Below are positions 36,505 to 46,820 of a stretch of 64,000 nt of DNA, piece after piece; the stretch's first letter is position 1; the number at the start of each line of letters is the position of its first letter. This DNA is from Echria macrotheca (lineage: Eukaryota > Ascomycota > Sordariomycetes > Sordariales > Schizotheciaceae). The DNA is taken from the NCBI GenBank assembly GCA_030411725.1, contig MU839854.1, forward strand, positions 125,670 to 189,669, read 5' to 3'. The position numbers and the translations under genes are program-made. The notes under the pieces were generated by a model. That model was given only the letters and a program-made list of their open reading frames with translations, ran no database searches and was not told where the DNA came from.

Positions 36505-36630
36505 ATATATATTATTTATCTTAAACCGTAGGAAGCTGAAGGCCTCTACGCCTAAGGGGTAGGCGGTCACTCTTCTATATAGTTCTGGCACATAAGTGCC
36601 TTTTATCTAGATCTCGGTGCGCATGCGCAT
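36505..36630 (+). repeat. Dispersed repeat, copy C
   Basis: Same orientation as copy A and close to it in sequence (TCTTAAACCGTAGGAAG, CCTAAGGGGTAGGCGGTC, TGGCACATAAGTGCCTT, GCATGCGC). Confidence 0.75.
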
Positions 36631-36950
36631 TTACAATGTATAATATACATTTTAGTATATAGTAAAAAAAATTATTTAATATGGTGGTAACGGGTATTAA
36701 GGGTAAAAAATAATAATAACCGTAATTTTAATTCGTAAACTTATAAAAAAGTAAAAAGATTTCTATATTCAGTAAAATATAATAATACTAAAATATATAT
36801 AACTGCCTTTCATTTAAAGTTAGTACTTTAATTCGCCGTTTAAAAATTTGTTAGAAATCCATATTGCTATTTAAATCTGATTGCAACTTTGCGTATCTAT
36901 AGATTTCAAATTTTATTTTAAAAATCCCAGCTTAAGTAATAATACAGAAC

Positions 36951-37868
36951 CAGCCTGCCCAATTGACTATAGCGTGTGCACATCACAGAATCTAAAAACC
37001 GCCAGTACCAACCGACATTATTAATTCTATTGCAGCAGTGCATCAACCGGTTATCCTTTTGGATAGCAGCAGTCATGTTATCGTCCAGAGCGCAGGTCAC
37101 GTCGACTAACCCTTTTTACCGGGATTCATCTGTCTCTGAAATAACCTTGTTGTCATTCCAGCTTCCGAATTGCCCATTAGAAAAAGAAGTCTAACAAGTA
37201 TTGTGATACGAGAATTAGCTGGTGGTCCTTTGTGCGCCGTTTGCGTCCAAATTCGGTGAGTTGAGTCGAAAAAAAAGGGCGCTGTTTTATTCTATCCGCC
37301 AGGCTTCTGGCAACGTATTTAGACGTCCGTTAATATCTGTTATACAGTTTGGCGGTAGTGAATGGGACGAAGGCGGCGGGAGATGCCAAGCAAAGGCATT
37401 TTGGATGTGTCGATGTTGTCAATCGATTCCAGGACCGAGTTGTGACACACCTGCTGCTGTGTAGCAGCATCCCATGCTCCAGGCATTCTGAGGCCCAATG
37501 CTGAGAAGGAAGGGGCTTACTATCAGCCTGAGCATGATGAGTTGGTACTCCTGGCGAATGTCTCAGCTGCGAAAAATCGGTTTGCAAGCGTTGCGAGGCT
37601 AGGATTTCGTCTACAAGCCACCTGGACTTGTTCGTTGCCGAGACTTTGGCGGGAAGGAGAAGGTTGCGCGAGGGTTGCTAATGCTGGGGTATGAGATAGC
37701 TTGGGCACACTCAAATCGTAGCGCGTGGTGAATGTTTGGTAGGTGTGGTTCTAGGTCAAACTCAAGGTTTCTGTGGCATGTGGCGGCGGATAGACGTTTG
37801 GATCGCGGCCTGTCGGGGATGGTGTCGACGAGATAGGCCCTGTTGGTCGAGTTGCTCTCTGCACTGGG
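36951..37868. other. Interval after the AT-rich block, no firm gene
   Basis: Base composition returns to normal at about 36950. The minus strand at about 37480-37740 has coding-like stretches that might belong with the frame at 37869-38318, but no motif was recognised. Confidence 0.3.
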
Positions 37869-38318
37869 TCACCGAACATCTCCGTCCCAGCCGGGCCTGG
37901 CCCAAGGCCGGGCCCATTCTGAATATCTCCAAAAACCCACACCTCCGCCAGTGAGCTGGGCTATGGGGATGATATCCTCGTTGGCGAGTTTTCTGCATTG
38001 GTGTTTGAGCGCGGCAAACAACTTCGAGTTCAGGATGACGCGGTGTCGTTCTGACTTTGGGATCCCGAGACCCAGCCGGCGTATGAGGTCATCAAGGTAG
38101 TCGTGCACGGATTCGACGGTCAGTACATGGCGCCCCATATGTGTCCGCATCTTGGTCTGCCCCGCTGCATTCCATCGAACAGGAGATGAGGCGACGACGA
38201 GCAGCCCGTGGAATCTATCGGCAGTGGTGCTGCAAAAGCATTTGTCGACTTCTCCGTCCATTATGGTAGTTAGCCGGCTGTTTAGGACGCTGTGGGCTTC
38301 TTCAGAGTTGACGGCCAA
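37869..38318 (-). pseudogene. Possible gene fragment of unknown family
   Basis: A minus-strand frame of about 150 codons with protein-like composition. Helical, charged segments such as SVHDYLDDLIRRLGLGIPKS and FAALKHQCRKLANEDIIPI stand out. The frame continues a little upstream (WRRWCESRFHLAVNSEE) without an ATG. It has no clear start and its 3' end degrades into low-quality sequence, so it looks like a fragment. I do not recognise the family. Its position next to the transposon block suggests transposon cargo or a host gene broken by insertion; both are guesses. Confidence 0.35.
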
Positions 38319-41189
38319 GTGGAAACGTGATTCACACCACCTTCGCCATCGCTTGTTAAGATTGTTCTACCTAACGGCGTACTTTGTGCTGTGTGGGACT
38401 GGTGTGCAGAAAGATGTGACGGGCTGTTCTGGGAACCGCTGGTCCATGCTAGCGAGACTACGCAACTTAAAATAAACGTAGGAAAATGGCAAAAAAGTGA
38501 ATGAGTTGGAATGTACCGACTCAACATGTGGCTGGAAAGGCGAGGACGGAGTAGGCACCAAGTAAAATTCATCACACTTCTTTACAAAGAATATAGATGA
38601 GTTGTTACTGCATTGCACGCAGCATGCCTTGGAACACACCTTAAATTCTAGACATGATTGAGTTGTTACTTCGTTGGTAGGAAAATACCATACGAGGTTC
38701 GCGGAGGAGCTAGGTACCGCATTCGTTGTTGAGACACACTGCAACAAATTGGCAAGAAGTGTGAGGATTTGAGGGAATCTGTCTATCTGTATTGGGGCTT
38801 AGCGCCTGGACAGGAGATGATAATGATGGCTAGACAGGAACTTAGCGAGATGGGAGGCGGAAATTGAAAGAAGTAGCAATTCGAGTCCCGGTCATCTCCA
38901 GCTAGTCGTTGCTCAACCTGGCCCTTCATTACCCTGCCCAGAATTGTGTCCGCTCGATTCAAGGTAACCAAGCATCTTTCTTCCGCCGTTATGTTCTGTC
39001 GCTAGTCTCAATGGCCCAACCGTGCAGTATCACATAATGAAACATTATCCGGAGCAGAACCTAGCCCCGCACAAGGTATGAGTTCCAACCCTTGCGTGCA
39101 GTTGTGTCATTACTAACGTGGCGAAGCAGTGATGGGATGTTTCGTGCCTGCTAACTCAAATCGGGATGGTCTGGCCGTCTTTTAGCCTGTGAAAGCACAA
39201 ATCATATCAGCCTCATCCCTTCCCAGCCCGCAGAATTGAACATGCGGCGTGGTATCGACAAGGCCTGATCAGCCATCTCGTGCTGATGGAAGGAGCGCTG
39301 TCCTGGCTGATCACGGGCACAATCGCCTCAGACCAAGATGGAACCGGCCCCGTCCAGAACAGCCATTCAGCGACCGTCCGGTCAGTCTCTTGCACGGCAG
39401 CTCGCGAGTAGTGCAGCTCCTGACCTTTTCTGGATCTCCCTTGTTACTACAAGGCCGCACACGTTGCGCCCCTAGACGCTGGGATCCAGTCTTGTCTTGT
39501 ACTTCGGTTTAGGCGGTCTCTGCTCTGCGATTTTTAGTTTAGTGTTTGGGTTTGGGTCGCGGTGGGGTGTTCTTTCCGGTTCGTCCTTACGATTGGGTTG
39601 GGTTTGCCCAGGTTTGTTTGCTCTGGGGACTGGGTCTATTTGTGGTAGGCGCTGCGATTGGGTCTGAGTTTGGGATAGGGTCGTGGTAATTTGGGTTTGG
39701 ATCTGGGTTTGGATCTGGGTTTGGATCTCGGTTTGGGTTTGGGCTTGGGTTTGGGAGTGGGATCGAGTCTGGGATCGGGTTTGAGTTTGAGAGTGGATTT
39801 TGGCTTGGGTTTGGGGTGAGTTTGGTCTTGAGGTGGGTTTAGTTTCTGCCTCAGTTCCGGTGCCTGGTTGCAGAGTTTTGGGGAGACAGGTGCGGGTGAT
39901 GTATCTACATTGCTGGCGACGGGTGACCATCTTGAGCCATCTCAAGGACTGTGAACCTGATCAATCCCTAGGAGCCCTCGTATGGTCCGATCCGCCAACG
40001 CCTGACTGTGGTTCAAGATGGACTTCGTTCTCATGTAACGCCCGAGTTTCTTTGTTTGTCTGCCTTCAACTTCTCCCCCGGTCTAGCCAGCCAGGAGGGA
40101 AGTGAGAGGCGGACAAAGGAAGAAACTCGTGCAAGGCACAGCAGGATATATATGAGTGACAAGTTTAGACAGAGAAGTCCTATTAATATTGTCGGGTCGT
40201 GGCATACTGATAGCTAGGTACTGTGTGACCTGCCCTCATGCCCTCGTGCGGTTCATCCGTCGAATTCTCCATGCTGCGTTCCGTAGGGGTCCATTAGAAT
40301 GACGGTTTGATACCCGATAGTATTCTCCATCCTTGGCAGGCAAACTGATTCGTGCCAAAGTGTGATTGGTCCAGTGGATTAGAGGCCTTCCAGGGGTAAC
40401 ATCTCCCAGGCCTCAACACTGCAAAATTCCGTTTACGCACATAAGGATAACCAACCCCCTTCACTTGAATCCAAGACTTTCGAGGTGGCCACAGGGGAAC
40501 CTGATGAATCGATGGATGAAACCATGGTGTGTTACTTGGCAGGTTGGCAGTCAGAGATGCCGTGTCTCAAGCAGGAATGGGACGTTGTCAAAGAAGGGAT
40601 AGACCCTGTGATGTAGTAGGGCAATAGGCCCATTTAGGTATTCTTCTAGGAAGAGAGCTCAGCGCTTCCTTGTTCAGCTGAGCTCTACTGCTACGGACCA
40701 TTATCCTTGCACGGCAGCAGCCGTCGGTCGCTGATTTCTTACCGCCCAAAGAATGTCGTGAAGAGCTGCAGGTACCTCCCCTCCCCACTGTAGTCCGACA
40801 GAAAGCGATCCCCCGAGAGTTCGCCCCATTGGCCCTCCCGACCCCAAAGTGCTCAAAGACCTCCTGGAGTTTGACGCCTCGGGGAGTCTCGAAACAGGGC
40901 AGCGCGTAAAGGAGACCACATACGTAGTCGGCAAACTGGTTCGAGCCCGTTTCTTCGATGACCAAAGTTCGACGGCTGCGAGTAGACGACCCATTCTTTT
41001 TCCGATGCACCTGATGTGGTGTTGGATTGGCACAACGACATTGGACCAGGCCAGTCAGCGCTGTGCCTTCACCCTCGGGTCCCCCGAGCAGCACTACATC
41101 TTCTTTGGCTCCATCGAGGCCGCTTCTGATTCTGCCGCGGGACACTGCACCTAAGATGCCTTCTACTTGCGTCCATCCCTACCTACCAT
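38319..41189. other. Gene-poor interval with minisatellite
   Basis: Several overlapping frames on both strands (for example 185 codons on the minus strand at 40588-41145) show no recognisable motif. The only clear structure is the GGGTTTGGATCT minisatellite near 39640-39850. Confidence 0.3.
39640..39850. repeat. GGGTTTGGATCT-type minisatellite
   Basis: Degenerate 6/12-bp units; the cleanest run (about 39690-39760) repeats GGGTTTGGATCT. It is the reverse complement of the unit at 6073-6215. The minus strand reads as a Gln-Thr-rich repeat because the unit is a multiple of three. Confidence 0.85.
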
Positions 41190-41385
41190 CTGAACCGCAT
41201 TTGCTCTTGGCTGAAGACGTGCGTGGAGAAACATGGATCCGATTGTTGGGCTTCTGAGGCGTTGCTTTTCGACCGTGTCTTCCCAGGCCTGAAGGTGATC
41301 CGCTTCATCGATGCCATCGACGAATGTCTGTTCTAATTCGGCAACCTGCCCCTGTTACCTGTATGTCTTCTTAAGCTATGCTGGG
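41190..41385 (+). pseudogene. Probable HET-protein relic
   Basis: The plus strand reads LNRICSWLKTCVEKHGSDCW, the WLxxCxxxHxxC arrangement that often precedes HET domains, then FPGLKVIRFIDAIDECLF, then a stop at 41334-41336. In the next frame YVFLSYAG follows where HET proteins have YVALSYVWG. The intact HET gene at 50213 has the same order (WLNFCTTHH, FRVIDCETRK, FVALSYVWG). The fragment is short, so this is moderate support only. Confidence 0.45.
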
Positions 41386-41819
41386 TTGCACGGGTGCCAT
41401 TATGTGGATGGCATTGTTGAATCTCCCAACGCCAACGAGTGGCTGAAGCACAAATAGTGGGTGGTGTGGTATTAGCGCGTTACTCGAGAGAAGAACCTTG
41501 CCTCCTCCCTCACGTTGTCTACCTCCTACCGGGATACTTGCGTCGCTCCCAGATGGGGGTCCGAACAGGGACAGTACGGGTAACTAGAGATTGGCTTCAC
41601 AGCCTAGCCAGTTCAAATACAAAGCACGAGCCGGCCTGCGGCTGGCAAACTTCATCGGTACCAAGCCAACACAGAACTTCGACTTTTACGTCCCCACCAG
41701 GCCGTCCCCGTTTCTCCAGTTTTGCGCGCTAGCTGTTTTCTTCCAGATCGATAATACCACTAGGGACGTATTCCTTGCATTAACCGGTATCAGCGCCTCC
41801 GCTGACTGCGGGTCAGCGA

Positions 41820-42000
41820 CCGGCTGACCAGTCAGCCACCTACAACCCTAACCCTGCACAACCCCACCGTGAATATCTGCAGATATTTACGGCGATCGGC
41901 GCCGGCCCCGCCGTAAATATGCCGGAATATCCACACCAACCGCTGACTGACCGGCTGATTGGCCGGAGATCGCCGGCAACCCCGCTATCTTACAGGGCAC
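41820..42000. repeat. Cluster of small palindromes and repeats
   Basis: A near-perfect 22-bp palindrome is centred on CTGCAG (41869-41890: GTGAATATC..GATATTTAC). Nearby, CGCTGACT and ACCGGCTGA motifs occur in several copies and both orientations, and GTAAATAT is repeated. Confidence 0.6.
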
Positions 42001-42050
42001 TAAAGCACTATTATAGTCAAATTATATAAAACACAAAGTTTATAATACCA

Positions 42051-42135
42051 TTAGTCTCAGTGATACGGTCTCATCCTCCCAATCCGGCGGCATTTGCCGC
42101 CGGATTAAGTGGCTTCGACCGCTTACATTCCCCAC
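42051..42135 (+). repeat. Direct repeat flanking the minisatellite, left copy
   Basis: About 85 bp shared with 42930-43015: TTAGTCTCAGT, then a CGGC-rich part, then GACATTCTCCACC-like sequence. The right copy carries many transitions. Confidence 0.6.
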
Positions 42136-42261
42136 CCCTTTCTCTCGCTTTACGGTACTGGCGTGAACGTAACATATGTAATTCTCCACTGATTGTCGCA
42201 ATTTCGCTCGTTTGAGTCATTTCAATGATTTGCAATGAAAACCTTACTATAGAATACAGGT

Positions 42262-42850
42262 ACCGTTCTGCTACTTGCAGTGCCCACCTTCGTCAACCAA
42301 CCTTACAGCATGTCATCAAATAAAGTGTTGGATTCCAGCACTCTGGATATGTACGGACATGCGCAAGATGTGCCAGCGAAGCTGGCACAACGGATCTACG
42401 CTAGTCGTTATCGGTGTGTGTGGTGGTGTGGCAATTAGGTCACACGCACACATCGGATAGCTTCAGGTCTATATAAGAGGATGGTCCTCTGGCTTCGCCA
42501 GAGAACCATCAAGCAACAATACAATCAGCTTTTCCACCCACTTCTTTTCTGCTCCGCTGTGCCTGTCCCTCCAACATGAAGCATGTCATCAAATGAAGCA
42601 TGTCATTAAGGTGGAGCATGTCATCAAAGTGTAGCATATCATCAAAGTGGAGCATGCTATGGAAGTGGAGTATATTAGGTTGTATTGTCATTATACCATT
42701 AACCGTTCTGCTACTTGTAGTGCCCACCCTCATCAACCCACGTTACAGTATGTCATCAAATGAAGCATGTCATCAAAGTAGAGCATGTCATCAAAGTGGA
42801 GCATGCCATTGAAGTGGAGTATGTCAGGTTGTATTGTGATTATTGTTATA
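42262..42850 (+). repeat. 18-bp minisatellite in two tandem blocks
   Basis: Units of the type AGCATGTCATCAAAGTGG occur at about 42577-42668 and 42749-42825. Each array is preceded by ACCGTTCTGCTACTTG (42262 and 42702) and followed by GGTTGTATTGT. The whole block is therefore duplicated, and the first copy is split by a solo LTR. Confidence 0.8.
42326..42576 (+). mobile_element. Copia-type solo LTR, 251 bp
   Basis: Starts TGTTGGATTCC and ends CCTCCAACA, giving inverted TGTTGGA/TCCAACA ends. It contains a TATATAAGAG promoter-like core and a GGTTCTCTGG-type hairpin. The flanking pentamers are TAAAG (42321-42325) and TGAAG (42577-42581). The minisatellite unit there reads TGAAG, so the target duplication carries one G-to-A change. 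No internal region follows. Confidence 0.85.
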
Positions 42851-42929
42851 CGTAAAGAGTGATGCGGAGCTTATAGGGGTTAATTGCTGCATTGGATACC
42901 GCCTAACCCAGCGAGGAAGGCCGCGGCTC

Positions 42930-43015
42930 TTAGTCTCAGTAATATGCTTTAGCCTTCTAATTCAGCGGCAAATATCGCCTTTTTCAGCGACTTTAACCAG
43001 TGACATTCTCCACCT
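42930..43015 (+). repeat. Direct repeat flanking the minisatellite, right copy
   Basis: Right partner of 42051-42135, diverged mostly by transitions. The pair brackets the minisatellite and could be ends of a small non-autonomous element. Confidence 0.55.
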
Positions 43016-43885
43016 AAACTGCTCAATATACAGCGTAGTGTAGATATAAAAACGCTTCCCTGCAGCTACCTAATTCATGGATAACATGGTCTATTTGCTG
43101 ACATGCTTCGATACTATGATGACATAGTCTTACACTCTTGTTAGAAACGTTGCACCATTGTTTTGATCACTGCCAGAGCGATCAGAAGAGAAAAATATGA
43201 TTGTAATTTTCCTGTTCCTGTGGGATGGCCGAGGGCCATCTTTTGTGTGCCTGAGTGCATGAACCGGATCCTGATCGACAGTTTGATCACCGGCGCCGTC
43301 AGCCACGTACAGCCACTTCGTGGCTGGCACCGTCCAATCTGACATACCCAAATCTGCGAGGCTGTCGTCCCCATCGTCAATATCCCAATACCTCCGTAAT
43401 ATAGCTGGGTTCTCACAATGGAGGTTAGATTTCAACACTAGGGCAATCAAATAATATAACAATTGTTTTATTATTTCTGTTTAAAATTTTATACTAGCCA
43501 GCAATTTCAATTTCGAAATCGCAGCTATCTAAAACGCTGTGCTTGCTAAAAGCTGGATTATCTCGCTATATTTGTCTGCTTCGTCATGAAGAGGTATGAA
43601 TGCCAGGTATTCAAAAGTGCTTAGTATGTGGACGAGCCTGAGATTCTTTAGGGAGGGGGCCGAGGGGTGTGGGACTCGGCGGTGGGTGTTTTGGACGATT
43701 TGTTGTTCCTCGTAGTTGGTTTCGCTATCTATCCAGTGATCTTAAGCTGCGAGATTGTTTTCTTCAGATAGGACGGACGTAGTGCAGACACCCATGAGAG
43801 CGTAGGAGACGATGAAAGCACAGAGAGATAATTTACTAGTGGTCATTATGTGTCAATATTGTTTTCTTACCCAGCTGGCCCCTCA
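43016..43885. other. Interval with no supported gene
   Basis: A 110-codon minus-strand frame (43130-43462) has an Asp-rich segment (YWDIDDGDDSLADLG) but no known motif or context. The rest is the 3' flank of the membrane-protein gene. Confidence 0.3.
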
Positions 43886-45127
43886 TTATACCCCGTGCGG
43901 CCAAAACCACGTCCAGTCGGGACAGCGATACACATCTTCAGGCATGGCTCGGAAAGCATAAAATATCTCCACCAAAATAAAGATCCGAGCGACGATATAC
44001 AACACATAAGCCGTGTCAACGATCGTGCTAAACAGCCGTTTCCTCACCAATGTTTTCTTCTTCGCTTCACGTACCCATATCCAAAGCATGCTGAAGGAGA
44101 AGTCGAACCACGGTCGCGTTGAAATTACTGGCACCACTCCGCCGATCGCCATAACGACTAGCAACGTCAAGCTGCTGGCCTTCCAGATGACAGCTTCGAG
44201 CGGCGTTGCAAACGGGAACCACCACCCCAGCACGTGAACAAAGGCGTGCAGGACCGATACAACCCATACAATAGTGGCTTCCGTTCCCGTCGGTGGCGGA
44301 GGCGAGTAATCGTTGGGTATTCTCTCCAGGGGTCGCTTCGACAGTCCACCGAAGTGGAGAAGCGAGGGGAGCCGCTTCCAGCCGTCCCATGCTGGTTTCT
44401 CCACAAAGTCCATTGGCGTGTCGACGTAGGGTTCCTTAGCCGCGTCTCCTGCTGCTATGAGAAGCTCGGCTATTGTCCAATTCACCTTGATAACGGTGGG
44501 TTCTGCCACGTTCTGAGGTTTGCTGGCCCAAAAGTATGCGGTAGTCACGGAAGGGATCATGAATGCAGCAGTGAAGAGCTCGAGCGGGGTGACGGTGAGT
44601 CTTTGAGCGGCTCTGGCGCAGATCTGAAGGATCACCCAGCCTGCTTGGGCGAAGGCCAGAGCCTTGGCGAGGAAATCAGCTTTGCTTCGGTCCCAGATGT
44701 TTTCTTTGGTGATGGTGGGGATCTCAACGCGCCTCTTGGAGCAGAGGTAGTGGATGGAGGAGGCGTTGATGGGAAACTTTGGGAAGCCGGGCGTCTCGAG
44801 GACAAAACCTCCGGCGTTGGCGTAGAAGGCGTGGACCTTGCTCCATGATTTGGCGCCGATACCGTGCATCTCTCTGACGGAAATGTTGGCGGCGTTCCAT
44901 TGCATGACGGCGAACAGGGTCAGCATTTCTGGTGCGGTGACGGCGAGCACTGCCCAGCGGCACTTGCGCCAAAACGTGGTCCAGAAGCCTTCATGTGGTG
45001 CTTGCAGGTTGTGGTGTAGGACGGTCCATACACAGACGAAAAGGGCGAGGAAGTTCGCAAACAGGATGTCGCTGGTTGCCCTTCCGTCTGGTGATGACAC
45101 CCACCCAACGGTGCTGTTCGATGTCAT
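43886..45127 (-). CDS. Multi-pass fungal membrane protein of unknown function
   Basis: An intronless frame of 413 residues from an ATG at 45127. Hydrophobic segments suggest seven or more transmembrane helices: near residues 22-40 (ILFANFLALFVCVWTVL), 55-75, 155-175, 180-200, 295-315, 322-345 and 380-400. The N-terminal pattern (GWVSSPDGRATSDILFANFL, then CVWTVLHHN) matches a large fungal family with W-x-x-x-PDGRGT-x-DI-L and C-T-W-T-x-x-H-x-N, whose role is unknown. The 261 bp upstream separate it from the squalene-epoxidase homologue on the same strand, so the two may be co-regulated, but fungal neighbours are transcribed separately. Confidence 0.85.
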   Translation of the reverse strand: MTSNSTVGWVSSPDGRATSDILFANFLALFVCVWTVLHHNLQAPHEGFWTTFWRKCRWAVLAVTAPEMLTLFAVMQWNAANISVREMHGIGAKSWSKVHAFYANAGGFVLETPGFPKFPINASSIHYLCSKRRVEIPTITKENIWDRSKADFLAKALAFAQAGWVILQICARAAQRLTVTPLELFTAAFMIPSVTTAYFWASKPQNVAEPTVIKVNWTIAELLIAAGDAAKEPYVDTPMDFVEKPAWDGWKRLPSLLHFGGLSKRPLERIPNDYSPPPPTGTEATIVWVVSVLHAFVHVLGWWFPFATPLEAVIWKASSLTLLVVMAIGGVVPVISTRPWFDFSFSMLWIWVREAKKKTLVRKRLFSTIVDTAYVLYIVARIFILVEIFYAFRAMPEDVYRCPDWTWFWPHGV

Positions 45128-45387
45128 GGCAGGGCCATGTCCCTAAAAGGAATCGAGAGGGCCCGAGGTGCTGTAATCCGAGGGAAGAGGGCTTGGGAAG
45201 CAGAAAACTGATATTTGCCGTGGCACGATGACCAAGACAGCCTGCCTGGTTCCGGAAGGTAGCGGTTGAGTTGTCGGAGAAAATATACAAGGGTCATCAA
45301 AAGCGGCGGCCTGCAGGTTGTTTCTGTAGCCGCCGGGCTCGTCAAAAACGGCCCTCTATCGCTGTTAGACGATTGGCGGGTTGGCTC

Positions 45388-46820
45388 TTAGCGCTTCAGC
45401 TCATCCGCCAACGGCCCCCAAATAATTTGGGAGGCTGCTGATAATAGAGCCGCGGACTGAAAGAGTGCGACCGGTAGGCCCCAGAAGGTTGCCTGCTGCA
45501 TATGAAGCCGCACGCTGCACAGTGCGACCGCGAAAAAACGATAGAACAAGCGCCAGGGCTTGACAGAAAGCCCTCCCATAATCCAGGCGGCTTCGGCGAA
45601 ATTTTGTTCCCCGCCTTGAATGTATTGGATGAACCCGTGCTGCATGATCTGGAGAACCGGGTCGTCTGAAACAAAGAGCATGTAGAGAGCTTGGGCCAAT
45701 ATGTTGAGAGACGCGCTGTGGCTCTTCCGTTTCCAATGGAAGTCTCGCATTCTTCTCGTGATTTCTGTCGTCTGCTGGAGGTCTGGGACTTCGATGGGAC
45801 TGATCGTGCTGGCCAGGAGGATCACGTCTTTGAGTGCGACCGTCATTCCGGCGCCGGTAACCGGATGGCGCATATTTGACGCATCTCCCAGCATGATGAG
45901 ACCTGGCGTGGTGTTCCCGGTTGATGCCATCCAGGCGTTTGGCATGCTTCGCAGGCGGCCCTTGGCGATAGCTTCACTGAGGGAATGCTGGACGCGCTCA
46001 GGAATTGTTGGTAGAACTTTGTCGCGAAGATATGCTCTGACGGCAGACTGACTTCCAAGTACCGTGTTGATCTCGTCAGGGATGTCAATGAGGATTCTTG
46101 TCTCCCGGGAACTGATTGGGTACATGAGAACAGGCGGGCCTTGCCCGAGAACGGCATGTGCATATCGCGGAATCGGGAGCCCAGCATCGACCATCTCGAG
46201 GCCCCAGAATCTGGACTGCGCCTCTGGGCGATATGGCGTGAACTGAGATCGGAAGTTCGAGCTGGAACCATCAGCTAGGATGGTAATAGGGGCGAAAAAC
46301 TGACATGACGGTTAGAGACCGGTTCGCTGTCGGAGTAGACAACTTCACCTACCTTTTGTTCCTCGTCAACTCCAGCACAGGCAACACCAATAACATGATC
46401 TGAGCTGCCGTCTCTCAAGACCTCAGTCACCGTTGCCTCCAGCAACGTGACGCTAGGCTCCGCAGAGGCAGCCTCCCGGAGCTTAGAGACGAATCTGCCA
46501 TGGTGAAAGCTGCGGCCTTCTGGTTTGACCCCCCCTTTCTCGCAAAACCAAAACGAAGCTTCCTGGTCCTTCCAGTAGAGGTGATAGCCTTCAATCGGCG
46601 TTGCGTCGATGCCGTCTAAACAATGGACGAGCCCGAGCTCGGTGAGCGCGTCGACACCTCCAGGTTGGAGAAGCTCTCCAACAATGCGATCGGGCTCTTT
46701 GAGGCTCCGCTCCAGTAACAGAACTTGGCGTCCTTGGCGAGCAAAGGCCATTGCTGCTGCGCATCCGGCTATGCCTGCACCGACAATGACGATGTCGTGA
46801 TTGGGGGGTTCTGGAGGCAT
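45388..46820 (-). CDS. ERG1-like: Squalene epoxidase (squalene monooxygenase) homologue
   Basis: Two exons (46820-46353 and 46299-45388) joined across a 53-nt phase-0 intron (GTAGGT..CAG, CTAAC branch) give 459 residues. The FAD motif is HDIVIVGAGIAGCAAAMAFA, followed by LLLERSL, the family block VGELLQPGGVDALTELGL, and SFHHGRFV. After the intron FFAPITILADGSSSNFR follows, and near residue 310 GDASNMRHPVTGAGMTVAL, the second FAD-contact motif. The C-terminal part is hydrophobic, as in ER-bound enzymes. Known members convert squalene to 2,3-oxidosqualene in sterol or triterpenoid synthesis. It could be the housekeeping gene or a second copy for secondary metabolism; no cyclase or P450 lies in view. 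CACGTG boxes occur upstream. Confidence 0.9.

Larger units (their letters stand above)
16560..36950. other. AT-rich RIP-type block with nested transposons
   Basis: About 20 kb is strongly AT-rich with stops in all frames; flanks on both sides are of ordinary base composition. CpA and TpG look depleted by eye, while CpG and CpT remain, as expected after repeat-induced point mutation. Homology to transposon proteins survives through the stops. GC islands inside coincide with short repeats (MITEs, LTR and TIR ends). No intact gene is visible. Such blocks are usually heterochromatic; a centromere or subtelomere cannot be inferred from this window. Confidence 0.85.

Noticed and set aside
16560..36950. 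Centromere
   Set aside because: AT-rich RIP blocks also occur at dispersed transposon clusters; without CENP-A data or chromosome context the call is unsupported.
39472..39945. Gln-Thr-rich protein on the minus strand
   Set aside because: Same reason: a minisatellite read in one of its open frames.
40588..41145. 185-codon minus-strand frame
   Set aside because: No motif, no splice partner, and overlapped by long frames on the other strand.
41840..41870. Telomere-like AACCCTAACCCTG
   Set aside because: Only two units, interstitial; insufficient for a telomere relic.
42577..42825. CRISPR-like array
   Set aside because: The 18-bp units are contiguous, without variable spacers, and this is a fungal genome; it is a minisatellite.
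44234..44848. 204-codon plus-strand frame
   Set aside because: Antisense shadow of the membrane-protein gene at 43886-45127, which has clear family features.
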